Assembly (NCBI GenBank): GCA_002345625.1
Contig: DDWE01000135.1
Coordinates: 1 to 11,290, forward strand
Source: Desulfuromonadaceae bacterium UBA2294
GTDB taxonomy: Bacteria; Desulfobacterota; Desulfuromonadia; Desulfuromonadales; UBA2294
Direction of reading: 5' to 3'
DNA: 11,290 bases
A program made the translations under genes and the position numbers. Shown here in pieces: positions 1-6,645 of the stretch (its first letter is position 1; each line of letters opens with the position of its first letter). The notes under the pieces were generated by a model that saw nothing but the letters and a program-made list of their open reading frames with translations, did not search any database and was not told the origin of the DNA.

Positions 1-150
1 CTGGATACTGAAAACAGTGAAAAGATCTACGCAATTTTACGGCGTCTTAGTAATGAAGGGTTGACGACCATCATGATCACCCATAACCCGGAACTGGCTG
101 CCCGCGCCGAACGTACCGTCAAGATCAGGGACGGACTGATCTGCGTTTGA
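1..150 (+). CDS. ABC transporter ATP-binding protein, C-terminal fragment
   Basis: Only the last 49 codons and the TGA stop (148-150) are in the window; the gene begins to the left. The fragment opens with the LDT of the D-loop that follows Walker B, and carries the H-loop in IMITHNPELAARAERTV, followed by the usual end KIRDGLI. This tail is typical of the MacB/LolD branch of ABC ATPases, which drive lipoprotein release or tripartite efflux at the inner membrane together with a FtsX-like permease. The partner and the Walker A motif lie outside the window, so the substrate cannot be stated. The stop is followed by a repeat-rich gap, so this is probably the last gene of its operon. Family is well supported; subfamily is an inference from the tail alone. 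Confidence 0.85.
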   Translation: MDTENSEKIYAILRRLSNEGLTTIMITHNPELAARAERTVKIRDGLICV

Positions 151-220
151 CTTAATAGGGTCGACTCAGCACCTAAATTGATCGGGATGAAAATTGCTCC
201 CGCGAGCCTTCTGGAGACAT

Positions 221-248
221 AAAAGAAAGGGGTCAAAAGAAAGGGGTC
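221..248. repeat. 14-bp tandem direct repeat, two copies
   Basis: AAAAGAAAGGGGTC occurs at 221-234 and again, identically and without a spacer, at 235-248. It is directly followed by TACGTTTGACAC. From memory, AAAGGGGTC-type words next to GTTTGACAC-type words recur at the edges of REP-associated Y1 transposase genes and their remnants in environmental proteobacteria; that link is an inference and no transposase frame is present. Confidence 0.7.
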
Positions 249-355
249 TACGTTTGACACTTATCTGTGGTTAGTTGTTGCTTAATCTCTGTTATTTTCT
301 GCTGAAGGTTTTTGTCTGTCGACAGTTTCTTTCTTATCCTATCCATTGTGTAAAC

Positions 356-398
356 GTGTCAAACCACATTTTACTTTTGTAAAGTGTAGGTTTGACAC
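356..398. repeat. REP-like imperfect hairpin (19-bp stem, 4-nt loop)
   Basis: Left arm 356-374 pairs with right arm 379-398. The outer 10 bp (GTGTCAAACC against GGTTTGACAC) are perfect. The inner 9 bp (366-374 against 379-387) pair with a single T-G wobble. One unpaired A (388) makes a bulge between the two parts, and the loop is TTTT (375-378). A bulged stem of this size is the form typical of REP elements and of IS200/IS605-type transposon ends. A third copy of the outer word lies at 251-260 in the same orientation as the right arm. The same stem could act as a transcription barrier, but no T-run follows it. Confidence 0.7.
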
Positions 399-425
399 CC
401 TATATCGGGTGGTCGGGTGATTGCC

Positions 426-635
426 ATGCTGCTGAATCCGATCTCGGACTTTTTCAAGACAAAACAGACGGAAGCTGATTCCTATGTGCGGCACATCAAA
501 CACTGCGATCCAACAACGTTAGAAGCTGCTATCGCCGAACGGTTCGAGGTTCAGGGGGAATTCTCGGTATTTTCCCCAGCCATGATTCGATGTCTGCTGC
601 CTTGTATATCATCCAGTGCCATAAAAAAATGGTGA
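426..635 (+). CDS. Doubtful small ORF, hypothetical protein (69 aa)
   Basis: An open frame runs from ATG 426 (or GTG 417) to TGA 633-635. The product is not recognised. It has a mixed-charge first half and a Cys-containing hydrophobic end (about residues 50-65, including MIRCLLPCISS) and no signal peptide. No good ribosome binding site precedes either start. A run of seven A lies at 623-629 just before the stop, so the frame could be the decayed start of a longer gene. It sits between the REP-like hairpin and the methyltransferase gene and might be a leader or a remnant. Coding status is uncertain. Confidence 0.25.
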   Translation: MLLNPISDFFKTKQTEADSYVRHIKHCDPTTLEAAIAERFEVQGEFSVFSPAMIRCLLPCISSSAIKKW

Positions 636-699
636 TAAAAGGCTGATAAGCTCATAGTGAACGTCATTGTGGCTCAAGCGATGTTAAAGGAGATTTTAA

Positions 700-1272
700 A
701 TGAAATCTCGTGAAAGCGGCATGCCCGACGAACAGATGTGGGAGGGTTTTTTTAGTCCGATGGCGACCCTCGAAAGGCTCAGACTCACCTCAGAGGTTCG
801 TGATCTTGTCGATTTCGGTTGCGGTTACGGCACTTTTACTCTAGCGGCGGCTCGTGTCATCTCCGGAGATGTTTATGCCATTGATATTGAACCGGAGATG
901 GTTGCCACCACGCTGAGCAAAGCCGAAGCGGCAGGGTTGCGTAACGTCAAGACCATTCTGCGAGATTTCGTCGGCGAGGGAACCGGTCTGGCCGAACAGA
1001 GTGTGGATTACGTCATGCTCTTTAATATCCTGCATGCAGAAGAACCTGATATTCTCCTTATGGAGGCTAGCCGGATTCTGCGCCCGGGGGGGCTCTTGGC
1101 GGTAATTCACTGGAACTTTGACCCGGCCACGCCGCGTGGCCCTTCGATGAATATCCGCCCCAAACCTGAGCAATGTCGGTCCTGGGCTGAAGAGACTGGC
1201 TTCCTTTTGCTGCAACCCGGCCTCATTGATCTTCCGCCTCATCACTACGGCCTGGTTTTTGAGCGTTATTAG
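700..1272 (+). CDS. Class I SAM-dependent methyltransferase (190 aa)
   Basis: The protein has a Rossmann-type methyltransferase core. Motif I is VDFGCGYGT at residues 37-45 (SAM binding). The acidic residue expected to hold the ribose is D62 in AIDIEPEMV. A motif IV-like VDYVMLFNILH follows, then RILRPGGLLAVIHW. This is the Methyltransf_11/25 group that also contains UbiE- and ArsM-like enzymes; the acceptor cannot be deduced. It is small for the group, with no extra domain. The start is well set: AAAGGAG at 686-692 lies 7 nt before ATG 700. The protein is cytosolic (no membrane segment). It stands alone between repeat-rich gaps, in lower-GC DNA than the genes to the right, which fits, but does not prove, acquisition by transfer. 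Confidence 0.9.
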   Translation: MKSRESGMPDEQMWEGFFSPMATLERLRLTSEVRDLVDFGCGYGTFTLAAARVISGDVYAIDIEPEMVATTLSKAEAAGLRNVKTILRDFVGEGTGLAEQSVDYVMLFNILHAEEPDILLMEASRILRPGGLLAVIHWNFDPATPRGPSMNIRPKPEQCRSWAEETGFLLLQPGLIDLPPHHYGLVFERY

Positions 1273-1751
1273 CTCTCAGATTGGCTCGCATGTAAATTCC
1301 CGATTATCTGTTCTGATTATTTTGAAACGCACCAGAAGCAGGTTGTTAACTTCCGGGGTATTGGTTTTGTTGTGTTGCGATCAGAGCGTTTTGTCATTGT
1401 TGTGCGACTTCCCGAACTTGATATAACCGAACTTGGTAGTTGATGGTGTACCAAGTACCAAGTACCAAGAATGTGAAGCGTTGCTTTCATCAATATTACG
1501 TTGGCTAGCATTCACGATCACAGGATGAGATCAAAAAAATGACTTTCATCTTTATCCTCTTAAATTGAAGGGAGTCTGTGAATTTGGCAGAGGCAGGTGA
1601 TTCTTAAAAACCCTGCAATCTTAGACACTGCTGGCTGATGTTCAATAACGATCTAATGCAGCTCCCAAATACCGAGCATTCCGGGACGTTTCAATCAGGT
1701 CCCAGGCCCCCTGGCTTATAGGGCCCTGCTTGCACGTATAGATCAACCTGT
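1273..1751. other. Gene-free gap (479 bases)
   Basis: Three short frames overlap here but none has a ribosome binding site or a recognisable family, and base composition is noticeably AT-rich. It holds a triple 7-bp repeat with an upstream inverted copy (1431-1469). Near the right end, a GC-rich stretch around 1700-1732 can fold only weakly (CAGG/CCTG plus CCC/GGG); it lies just past the stop of the - strand permease and might help end that transcript, but it has no T-run. No RNA gene was recognised. Confidence 0.5.
1431..1469. repeat. TACCAAG triple tandem repeat with inverted copy
   Basis: TACCAAG occurs three times without spacer at 1449-1455, 1456-1462 and 1463-1469. ACTTGGTA at 1431-1438 is the exact reverse complement of 1449-1456, giving an 8-bp stem with a 10-nt loop; the later copies offer alternative pairings. 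The role is unknown. It could be slippage-generated microsatellite DNA or a small regulatory hairpin. Confidence 0.6.
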
Positions 1752-2543
1752 TCAACTGCTGAGTCGATGTCCGCGTCCTATCAGGAAAACAACCCAGATA
1801 AACAGCAGAGCAGACATTATTCCGGCAACCAGAAACGACAACCAGAGCGGCAGGTCACCTACCCCGAGGATGGCGGTGCGAAAACCGTCGATCAGGTAGA
1901 ACATCGGATTGAGGTGTGACAACTTGCCCCACGGTTCGGGGAGGATTGAAATCGGGTAAAATACCCCGCCGAGATAGATGAGCGGCAGAATCAGAAAATT
2001 GGTGTACATCGACAGGGAATCGAAACTGCTGGCATAGATGGCGACCACCAGACCGCACTGGGCGAAGAGCAGACTCGCCATTGTCGCCATGCCGATTGCC
2101 GTTAGCGGCGCATCCCAGGGAAGGCCGGCAAAAAAAGTTGAGACCAGCCAGACAACAATGCCGACCGAAAGACCGCGGATCATGGCGGCGATGGTGTAGG
2201 CTAGGATCAGCTGTGGTGGCGTGATGGGTGTCACCAGAAGATCGACGATGTTGCCGAGATAACGCGACATAAAGAGTGACGAGGCGGTGTTGGCAAACGA
2301 ATTGTTAATCACCCCCATCAATATCAGGCCGGGGATTACGAATTGCGCATAATTGAACCCTTCGAGGACGCTGATTCGTTCACCCAGAGTTGCACCAAAA
2401 ATGAAGAGGTAGAGTGATGCGGTGATAATCGGGGTGAAGATGGTCTGTGAAGAGACCCGCAAGAAACGCCGCACTTCTTTGTGCAGCAGGGTCAAAAAGG
2501 GGCGCCCGGGAATATAGTTATCAGGGCGGGAATTAGCGGACAT
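1752..2543 (-). CDS. ABC-2 type transporter permease (263 aa)
   Basis: Integral inner-membrane permease of an ABC-2 exporter, YadH-like. After an N-terminal amphipathic stretch (LLHKEVRRFLR), about six hydrophobic segments can be seen, with typical family sequences QFVIPGLILMGVINNSF and, in the second half, LGGVFYPISILPEPW followed by LNPMFYLIDGFRTAILG. The length matches the family (about 250-270 aa). ATG 2541-2543 overlaps the end of the ATPase gene by 11 bases, showing translational coupling; GGGAG stands 8 nt before the start on the - strand. The pair should form a 2+2 exporter. The substrate is unknown; relatives export drugs, polysaccharides or lipids. Confidence 0.93.
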   Translation of the reverse strand: MSANSRPDNYIPGRPFLTLLHKEVRRFLRVSSQTIFTPIITASLYLFIFGATLGERISVLEGFNYAQFVIPGLILMGVINNSFANTASSLFMSRYLGNIVDLLVTPITPPQLILAYTIAAMIRGLSVGIVVWLVSTFFAGLPWDAPLTAIGMATMASLLFAQCGLVVAIYASSFDSLSMYTNFLILPLIYLGGVFYPISILPEPWGKLSHLNPMFYLIDGFRTAILGVGDLPLWLSFLVAGIMSALLFIWVVFLIGRGHRLSS

Positions 2544-3468
2544 TATTTATGCTCCCGGTCAGTCGCAGAAAAACATCTTCGAGGTTAGGCGGGCGGGTCT
2601 CTATTTCAGTCACCACCAGTCCGAGCCCGCGGATTTTATCGAGCAGGTCGATGGTTGTCACCTCTTCTGAGAGGGCAAAACGCAAGGCGCGCCCCTCCTC
2701 GGTCAGAACCGGGTGAAACGGGTCGAGCTCGACGGGGATCGTTTCAATCTGTCGATCGAACTGGGCGGTGACCTGTCGGCCACCGAGCCGGCTGAGCAGA
2801 CGTTTCGTTGAATCGAGCGCCACCAACTCCCCATGATTCATGATGGCAAGCCGGCCGCACATCTGTTCGGCCTCTTCGAGATAATGCGTCGTCAGCAAAA
2901 CAGTGGTGCCGCGCTCATTGATTTCGCGAACAAAATCCCAGAGCGTCAGGCGCAGATCGATATCGACCCCGGCAGTCGGCTCGTCGAGGATCAGCAGCCG
3001 CGGTTTATGAATCAACGCCTTGGCGATCATGAAACGCCGCTTGAGCCCGCCGGAGAGTTTAAACATGACTTTGTGCAGGTGCGGCCCGAGACCGAGACGA
3101 TCGATCAACAACATTCGCCAGGCCGGATCATCTTTCATCCCGTAATAACCAGCGTGCATCTTCAGCGCCTTATCGATAGTAAAAAAATTATCGATGACGA
3201 TCTCCTGATGCATCACCCCGGTCAGACAGCGGGTGATCCGGTAAGCTTGGCGATTGTCGTGACCAAAAATCTGCACAGACCCGGTATCGATCCGGGTGAC
3301 ACCAGAGACCATGTTAATCGTTGTGCTCTTCCCGGCCCCGTTCGGTCCGAGCAGGCCGAAGATCTCGCCGGATTCAATCGTGAACGAGAGGCTCTTGACA
3401 ACGTCGACGCCGTCATAACTCTTTTTCAACTGGTCTATCACCAAAGCTGGTATCTGCATGTCACTCAT
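2533..3468 (-). CDS. ABC-2 type exporter ATP-binding subunit (311 aa)
   Basis: Cytosolic ATPase partner of the downstream permease, YadG/CcmA-like. Walker A GPNGAGKST is at residues 41-49, the Q-loop glutamine at 88, the signature LSGGL at 138-142 (usually LSGGQ or LSGGM), Walker B LLILDEP at 158-164, and the H-loop histidine at 195. The last 90 residues are the C-terminal extension usual in this family, ending in PPNLEDVFLRLTG. A frame extends upstream to 3531, but ATG 3466-3468 is chosen because GAGGGAGG lies 4 nt before it and the alignable family start is there; length then matches YadG (about 308 aa). It is the first gene of a two-gene operon. Its promoter should lie between 3469 and the hemL terminator. 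Confidence 0.94.
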   Translation of the reverse strand: MSDMQIPALVIDQLKKSYDGVDVVKSLSFTIESGEIFGLLGPNGAGKSTTINMVSGVTRIDTGSVQIFGHDNRQAYRITRCLTGVMHQEIVIDNFFTIDKALKMHAGYYGMKDDPAWRMLLIDRLGLGPHLHKVMFKLSGGLKRRFMIAKALIHKPRLLILDEPTAGVDIDLRLTLWDFVREINERGTTVLLTTHYLEEAEQMCGRLAIMNHGELVALDSTKRLLSRLGGRQVTAQFDRQIETIPVELDPFHPVLTEEGRALRFALSEEVTTIDLLDKIRGLGLVVTEIETRPPNLEDVFLRLTGSINNVR

Positions 3469-3540
3469 TAAGCCTCCCTCTTTTCGACATGTCAAGTCGC
3501 AGAGATCGTTTCTCCCTCTTTGTTGCCGCAATCACAATAT

Positions 3541-3576
3541 AAAAAAAGTCCGGCAAAATCGTTGCCGGACTTTTTT
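3541..3576 (-). terminator. Intrinsic terminator of hemL
   Basis: A perfect 9-bp stem, GTCCGGCAA (3548-3556) with TTGCCGGAC (3562-3570), has a 5-nt loop and is flanked by seven A (3541-3547) and six T (3571-3576). Read on the - strand, it begins 23 bases after the hemL stop and ends in a U-run, so it should end hemL transcription before the ABC operon. By symmetry it could also work on the + strand, where no gene reaches it. Confidence 0.9.
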
Positions 3577-3599
3577 ACGGACAGAAGAGATCAAAATAA

Positions 3600-4883
3600 T
3601 CAGAGCGATTTAAAGGCTTTGCTCGCCGCCTCGATCGTTTTGTCGAGGTCTTCAGTCGAATGGGCCGCACTCATAAACCCGGCTTCATATTGGCTCGGGG
3701 CAAGGTTGATCCCTTCGGCGAGCATGCGCTGGAAAAATCGAGCAAAAATTGCGGGAGCCTGTGGCGTGACGTCAGCAAAATTAAAGACCTCAGCCGTCTG
3801 GAAATAGGTGCAGAACATGCCGCCCACCCGTTGCAGCGAGGTCGGCACACCGGCAGCGGCAGCCGCTTCTGACAACCCCGTGCAGAGATAGGCGCTCTTC
3901 TCTTCTATCCGGTCGTAAAACCCCTCTTCCTGTAAAAGGGTCAAGGTTGCGATCCCGGCCGCCATGGCGAGAGGGTTACCGGAGAGAGTGCCAGCTTGAT
4001 AAACCCCACCGTCGGGAGAGAGTTGCGTCATGATTTCGCGCTTGCCGCCGAAGGCACCGACCGGCAGCCCGCCACCGATGATCTTGCCGAGGCAGACCAG
4101 GTCGCCACGGACGCCGAAACGCTCCTGGGCGCCACCGAAGGCGACGCGGAAACCGGTCATGACTTCGTCGATGATCAGCAGAATCCCTTCGGCATCACAC
4201 AGACTGCGCAGCCCCTGCAAAAAGCCGGCGCGCGGCGCAACGCAGCCCATGTTGCCGGCGATCGGCTCGAGGATGATGCAGGCGATCTCCCCTTTATTGG
4301 CGGCAACCAGCGCCTTGGTCTCTTCGAGGTCGTTGTAAGTGGCGGTCAGGGTGTACTTGGCGAAATCGGCCGGCACGCCGGGCGAGGTCGGGACACCGAA
4401 GGTGGCGGCGCCGGAACCGGCCTTGACCAGCAGCGAGTCGGCATGACCGTGGTAACAGCCGTCGAACTTGAGGATCTTGTCGCGGCCGGTGTAGCCACGG
4501 GCGAGGCGGATGGCACTCATGGTCGCCTCGGTCCCCGAGGAGACCATGCGCACCATTTCGATATTCGGGTAGGCCTCGCGCACCATATCGGCGAGGATGA
4601 TCTCGCGCTCGGTCGGCGCACCGTAGGAGGCGCCATCTTTGGCCGCCTGCTGAATCGCTTCGACCACCTTCGGGTGGCAGTGCCCGAGGATCATCGGCCC
4701 CCAGGAGCCGACATAATCGATATAGGAATTACCGTCGGCGTCGATGATTTTCGAACCAGCAGCACTTTTGATGAAGATCGGGTCGCAACCGACCGATTTG
4801 AACGCCCGCACCGGGCTGTTGACGCCACCGGGAATAATCTCTTTCGCTTTGGCAAACAGCTGGGAAGACATCTGATGATTCAT
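3600..4883 (-). CDS. hemL: Glutamate-1-semialdehyde 2,1-aminomutase (427 aa)
   Basis: Converts glutamate-1-semialdehyde to 5-aminolevulinate, the second step of the C5 route to tetrapyrroles, in the cytosol with PLP. The N-terminus has the family hallmark PGGVNSPVRAF (residues 18-28). Further hallmarks are SSGTEA at 115-120, DEVMTGFR at 239-246, and the PLP lysine K267 in LGKIIGGGLPVGAFGG, followed by QAGTLSGNPLAMAAG. Length equals the usual 425-430 aa. A frame reaches 4934, but ATG 4881-4883 is chosen: AAGGAG precedes it by 9 nt and the first family-like residues follow. It is a single gene, divergent from the regulator to its right and closed by a strong terminator. Supply of heme for cytochromes fits a respiring anaerobe. 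Confidence 0.97.
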   Translation of the reverse strand: MNHQMSSQLFAKAKEIIPGGVNSPVRAFKSVGCDPIFIKSAAGSKIIDADGNSYIDYVGSWGPMILGHCHPKVVEAIQQAAKDGASYGAPTEREIILADMVREAYPNIEMVRMVSSGTEATMSAIRLARGYTGRDKILKFDGCYHGHADSLLVKAGSGAATFGVPTSPGVPADFAKYTLTATYNDLEETKALVAANKGEIACIILEPIAGNMGCVAPRAGFLQGLRSLCDAEGILLIIDEVMTGFRVAFGGAQERFGVRGDLVCLGKIIGGGLPVGAFGGKREIMTQLSPDGGVYQAGTLSGNPLAMAAGIATLTLLQEEGFYDRIEEKSAYLCTGLSEAAAAAGVPTSLQRVGGMFCTYFQTAEVFNFADVTPQAPAIFARFFQRMLAEGINLAPSQYEAGFMSAAHSTEDLDKTIEAASKAFKSL

Positions 4884-4948
4884 AGCGTGCAGCTCCTTGA
4901 AATGGATAAGGGAAAAGTCCCGCTTGCTTAACATAACGGCCCGGTTTC

Positions 4949-4954
4949 TGTCAA
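4949..4954 (-). promoter_or_regulatory. hemL: Possible -35 element of hemL promoter
   Basis: A perfect TTGACA reads on the - strand at 4954-4949, 66 bases before the hemL start. No good -10 is found at 16-18 nt; only TATGTT at a too-short 13 nt. Weak on its own. Confidence 0.3.
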
Positions 4955-5008
4955 GAAACGCCCGTGTTCACCTCATGTGCCGACTGCCGCTGCACGACGC
5001 AAGTTGGT

Positions 5009-5038
5009 TTGGACTTTTCCCCCGACTCATGCTAAAAA
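5009..5038 (+). promoter_or_regulatory. Predicted sigma70-type promoter of the regulator gene
   Basis: TTGGAC (5009-5014) is followed after 18 nt by TAAAAA (5033-5038). Both match the consensus at four or five of six positions. The expected start of transcription falls at about 5045, inside the operator at 5040-5050, which is the geometry of an autorepressed promoter. Confidence 0.5.
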
Positions 5039-5039
5039 G

Positions 5040-5050
5040 TGGTCATACCA
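5040..5050. promoter_or_regulatory. FadR/LldR-type operator O1 (TGGTCATACCA)
   Basis: A perfect TGGT-N3-ACCA inverted repeat lies 22 bases before the regulator's start codon, immediately after the predicted -10. The pattern matches the core bound by FadR-subfamily GntR regulators (PdhR, LldR, FadR). The identical 11 bases recur at 9510-9520 in front of glcD. Binding by the adjacent gene product is an inference. Confidence 0.75.
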
Positions 5051-5072
5051 AAACACCATATGGAGTAAAGGC

Positions 5073-5801
5073 ATGACCATGGTTTTCAAACCAATCCGGC
5101 CCAAGAAGATCTCCGAGGCGATTGTCGAGCAGATCAAGGCGCTGATCAGCCAGGGTGAGTTGAAGCCCGGCGAGCGCATCCCCTCCGAGCGCGACCTCGC
5201 CACCATGCTCAGTGTCAGCCGGCCTTCGGTGCGCGAAGCGATCATGGTCCTCGACGCCATGGGCTATGTCGACTCCCGCCAGGGCGGCGGCACCTACGTC
5301 CGCTCCCTGACCGAATCGTCCCTCGCGGATCCCCTCTCCGACCTGATCGGCGAAAAGGACCCGCGCATGCTGCACGCCCTGGCCGAGGTGCGCATGGGAC
5401 TGGAAACCTGGTCGGCGTTTCTCGCCGCCAAACGGGCCCGGCTGGAAGAGATCGCCCGGTTACGTGAGATCTACAAAACCATGGAGGAGCAGGCGAAAAG
5501 CGGCGGCTGGGATGCCGACGTCGATGCCCAGTTCCACTACACCATCACCGCCGCCACCCAGAACACCCTGCAGCTGCACGTGCTCAACACCATTCACTCC
5601 CTGTTCCACACCACGATCCAGGTGGCGCTGACCGAATTTTACCGTAAGGAGGGGTATCTCGACCTGCTGCTGACCCAGCACCGGGAGATTCTCGAGGCGA
5701 TCGCCGAGCATGACCCGGAGCGGGCGCGGCAGAAGATGATGGTGCATCTGGCACTGGTCGAAGACAAACTTGCTGAGCTGCTCGGCCGCAACGGTGCCTG
5801 A
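5073..5801 (+). CDS. FadR-subfamily GntR transcriptional regulator, LldR/PdhR-like (242 aa)
   Basis: DNA-binding regulator expected to sense a carboxylate such as lactate. Residues 11-76 are a GntR winged helix-turn-helix with PGERIPSERDLATMLSVSR and the wing RQGGGTYV. Residues about 97-235 are an all-helical FCD domain with the family metal/ligand residues D151, H155 (DAQFH), H203 (QHREILEAI) and H225, plus the AATQN motif at 160-164. A frame reaches back to 4977, but ATG 5073 is chosen: GGAG at 5062-5065 lies 7 nt before it and the upstream residues are not family-like; ATG 5079 is a less likely alternative. An operator stands in its own promoter and three identical-pattern sites stand in the glcD-lutC region, so it probably represses those operons and itself. 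The effector (L- or D-lactate, glycolate, pyruvate) is not determined by the sequence. Confidence 0.93.
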   Translation: MTMVFKPIRPKKISEAIVEQIKALISQGELKPGERIPSERDLATMLSVSRPSVREAIMVLDAMGYVDSRQGGGTYVRSLTESSLADPLSDLIGEKDPRMLHALAEVRMGLETWSAFLAAKRARLEEIARLREIYKTMEEQAKSGGWDADVDAQFHYTITAATQNTLQLHVLNTIHSLFHTTIQVALTEFYRKEGYLDLLLTQHREILEAIAEHDPERARQKMMVHLALVEDKLAELLGRNGA

Positions 5802-5835
5802 TCCCTTTTTTACTTAAGTTGGAGAGCTTCGCTTC

Positions 5836-6033
5836 ATGTCCGATGAACAAACCCGCTGGATCTGCCATGTCTGCGACACCAAAGCGACGGGGGAGAGTAA
5901 CGCCTGTCACCTTTGCTACAAAACCACCTGCGCTCTGCATCTGCGTCACCAGACGGTCTTCAACCCGCAGAGCGGGCTGTATGAGCTGTTGCCGATCTGT
6001 GTCGAATGTGTGCTGCGCAAGGCACTGCCGTAG
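5836..6033 (+). CDS. Small Cys/His-rich zinc-finger-like protein (65 aa), unknown function
   Basis: Not a family I can name. The protein has CxxC pairs at C10/C13, C24/C27 and C55/C58, plus C32, H35 and H38 in CALHLRH. That gives enough ligands for two zinc sites, and the order (CxxC, CxxC, CxxH, CxxC) resembles cross-brace fingers such as AN1 or B-box types. There is no signal peptide or membrane segment, so it is presumably cytosolic. GGAGAG at 5821-5826 lies 9 nt before ATG 5836, and the gene follows the regulator stop by 34 bases with no terminator between, so the two are probably co-transcribed. It might be an accessory of the regulator, an iron-sulfur or zinc handling protein, or a generic small zinc protein. 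Another frame (5819-6103) overlaps it but lacks such structure. Confidence 0.8.
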   Translation: MSDEQTRWICHVCDTKATGESNACHLCYKTTCALHLRHQTVFNPQSGLYELLPICVECVLRKALP

Positions 6034-6060
6034 TGGCAGGGGGCTCAATTTATGGAGCAG

Positions 6061-6101
6061 AAAAAATGCGGCCGGTGACGATAATGTCACCGGCCGTTGT
6101 T
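6061..6101 (+). terminator. Terminator hairpin after the zinc-finger-like gene
   Basis: A perfect 11-bp GC-rich stem, CGGCCGGTGAC (6069-6079) with GTCACCGGCCG (6086-6096), has a 6-nt loop and is followed by TTGTT. It lies 35 bases after the stop of the small gene. On the - strand, the A-run at 6061-6066 would give a U-run, so it may also stop leftward transcription that reads through from glcF. Confidence 0.75.
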
Positions 6102-6215
6102 AATCTATCTCGCTGTGAGCAGAGTCAACACCGGCGGGATACGCTTGCCACGTCGCAGTCTTGGCGAAGAAGGGCACCACCCGGTGTTGTGCTTTTTTTT
6201 GTTTTGAAAGGCTGG

Positions 6216-6286
6216 AAAGTCGGCGGGACTCGCCCCGCCAGGCGACCGACTTTTTGCCTAAGCGGCAGCAAAAAGTAGGCAAAAAG
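6216..6286. repeat. Compound inverted repeat (two adjoining hairpins)
   Basis: First hairpin: AAAGTCGG (6216-6223) pairs with CCGACTTT (6246-6253), with an inner GGCGGG/CCCGCC stem (6222-6227 with 6234-6239) as an alternative. Second hairpin: CTTTTTGCCTA (6250-6260) pairs perfectly with TAGGCAAAAAG (6276-6286) around a 15-nt loop; GCAAAAAGT (6268-6276) offers a competing partner for the left arm (6249-6257). The arms share bases, so the foldings are mutually exclusive in part. Confidence 0.65.
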
Positions 6287-6409
6287 TGCCTTCCCCTGGC
6301 GGGGGACACTTCGTTTGCCGGTTGGTTTGGCTTCGTAGCCGCAGCGTTGCAACTGACCGGGCCCGATGTATTAGGGCCCTCCAGACGGTGGCGCGGCGTG
6401 TGCTTTGCC

Positions 6410-6447
6410 CTTCGGTTTTGACTTGCCTCTTCGGTTTTGACTTACCA
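6410..6447. repeat. 19-bp tandem repeat, two copies
   Basis: CTTCGGTTTTGACTTGCCT (6410-6428) is followed directly by a copy (6429-6447) that differs only at the last few positions (ACTTACCA in place of ACTTGCCT). No function is seen. Confidence 0.7.
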
Positions 6448-6611
6448 ACCATTGCCTCTTATGACCCTGCATACTCAATGACGGTAATCGCGTCGAATGG
6501 TCGCAAAGGCATCTGGTGATAGATACCGACGGCGAAACACTTTGCAACGTTGATCATTGCATCCCGATCCGTTACGGAACATGCCCTCCGCAAGGAGAGC
6601 GCGTTTTTCTG

Positions 6612-6645
6612 CTTACTCTTTTGTCGCATGACACAAAAGAGTAAG
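6612..6645. repeat. 13-bp perfect inverted repeat near the glcF end
   Basis: CTTACTCTTTTGT (6612-6624) pairs exactly with ACAAAAGAGTAAG (6633-6645) around an 8-nt loop. It lies about 50 bases past the glcF stop on the - strand. A further short GC stem (CGGGGG 6653-6658 with CCCCCG 6666-6671) lies between the two. Together they may end or protect the glcDF transcript, though no U-run follows. Confidence 0.6.

Larger units (their letters stand above)
151..416. other. Gene-free AT-rich gap with repeats
   Basis: No convincing coding frame is seen here. The stretch is clearly poorer in GC than the flanking genes. It contains a 14-bp direct duplication at 221-248, a copy of the motif CGTTTGACAC at 251-260, and a long imperfect hairpin at 356-398 whose outer arms contain the same GTTTGACAC word. 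The reverse-strand frame at 27-260 has no family features and overlaps the ABC gene. No intrinsic terminator with a T-run is seen after the ABC gene. Confidence 0.6.

Noticed and set aside
1444..1453. TGGTGTACCA as a further regulator operator
   Set aside because: The spacer between TGGT and ACCA is 2 rather than 3 bases, it belongs to the TACCAAG repeat, and no relevant promoter lies beside it.
1449..1469. Short direct repeats as a CRISPR array
   Set aside because: Units are 7 bases with no spacers; there are no cas genes in the window.
2833..3471. + strand frame (212 codons) opposite the ABC ATPase
   Set aside because: Antisense shadow; the - strand carries Walker A, signature, Walker B and H-loop.
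3996..4931. Long + strand frame (311 codons) opposite hemL
   Set aside because: It is the antisense shadow of hemL in GC-rich DNA, with no ribosome binding site and a low-complexity composition rich in G, D, R and H; hemL on the - strand has all family motifs.
5819..6103. Alternative 94-codon frame over the small zinc-finger-like gene
   Set aside because: The 5836-6033 frame has a better spaced ribosome binding site and a regular Cys/His pattern, and it ends before the terminator, whereas the other runs through the terminator stem.
6102..6519. Overlapping short frames in both directions in the repeat-rich gap
   Set aside because: They overlap each other on both strands, have no ribosome binding sites, and their peptides derive from the inverted repeats.
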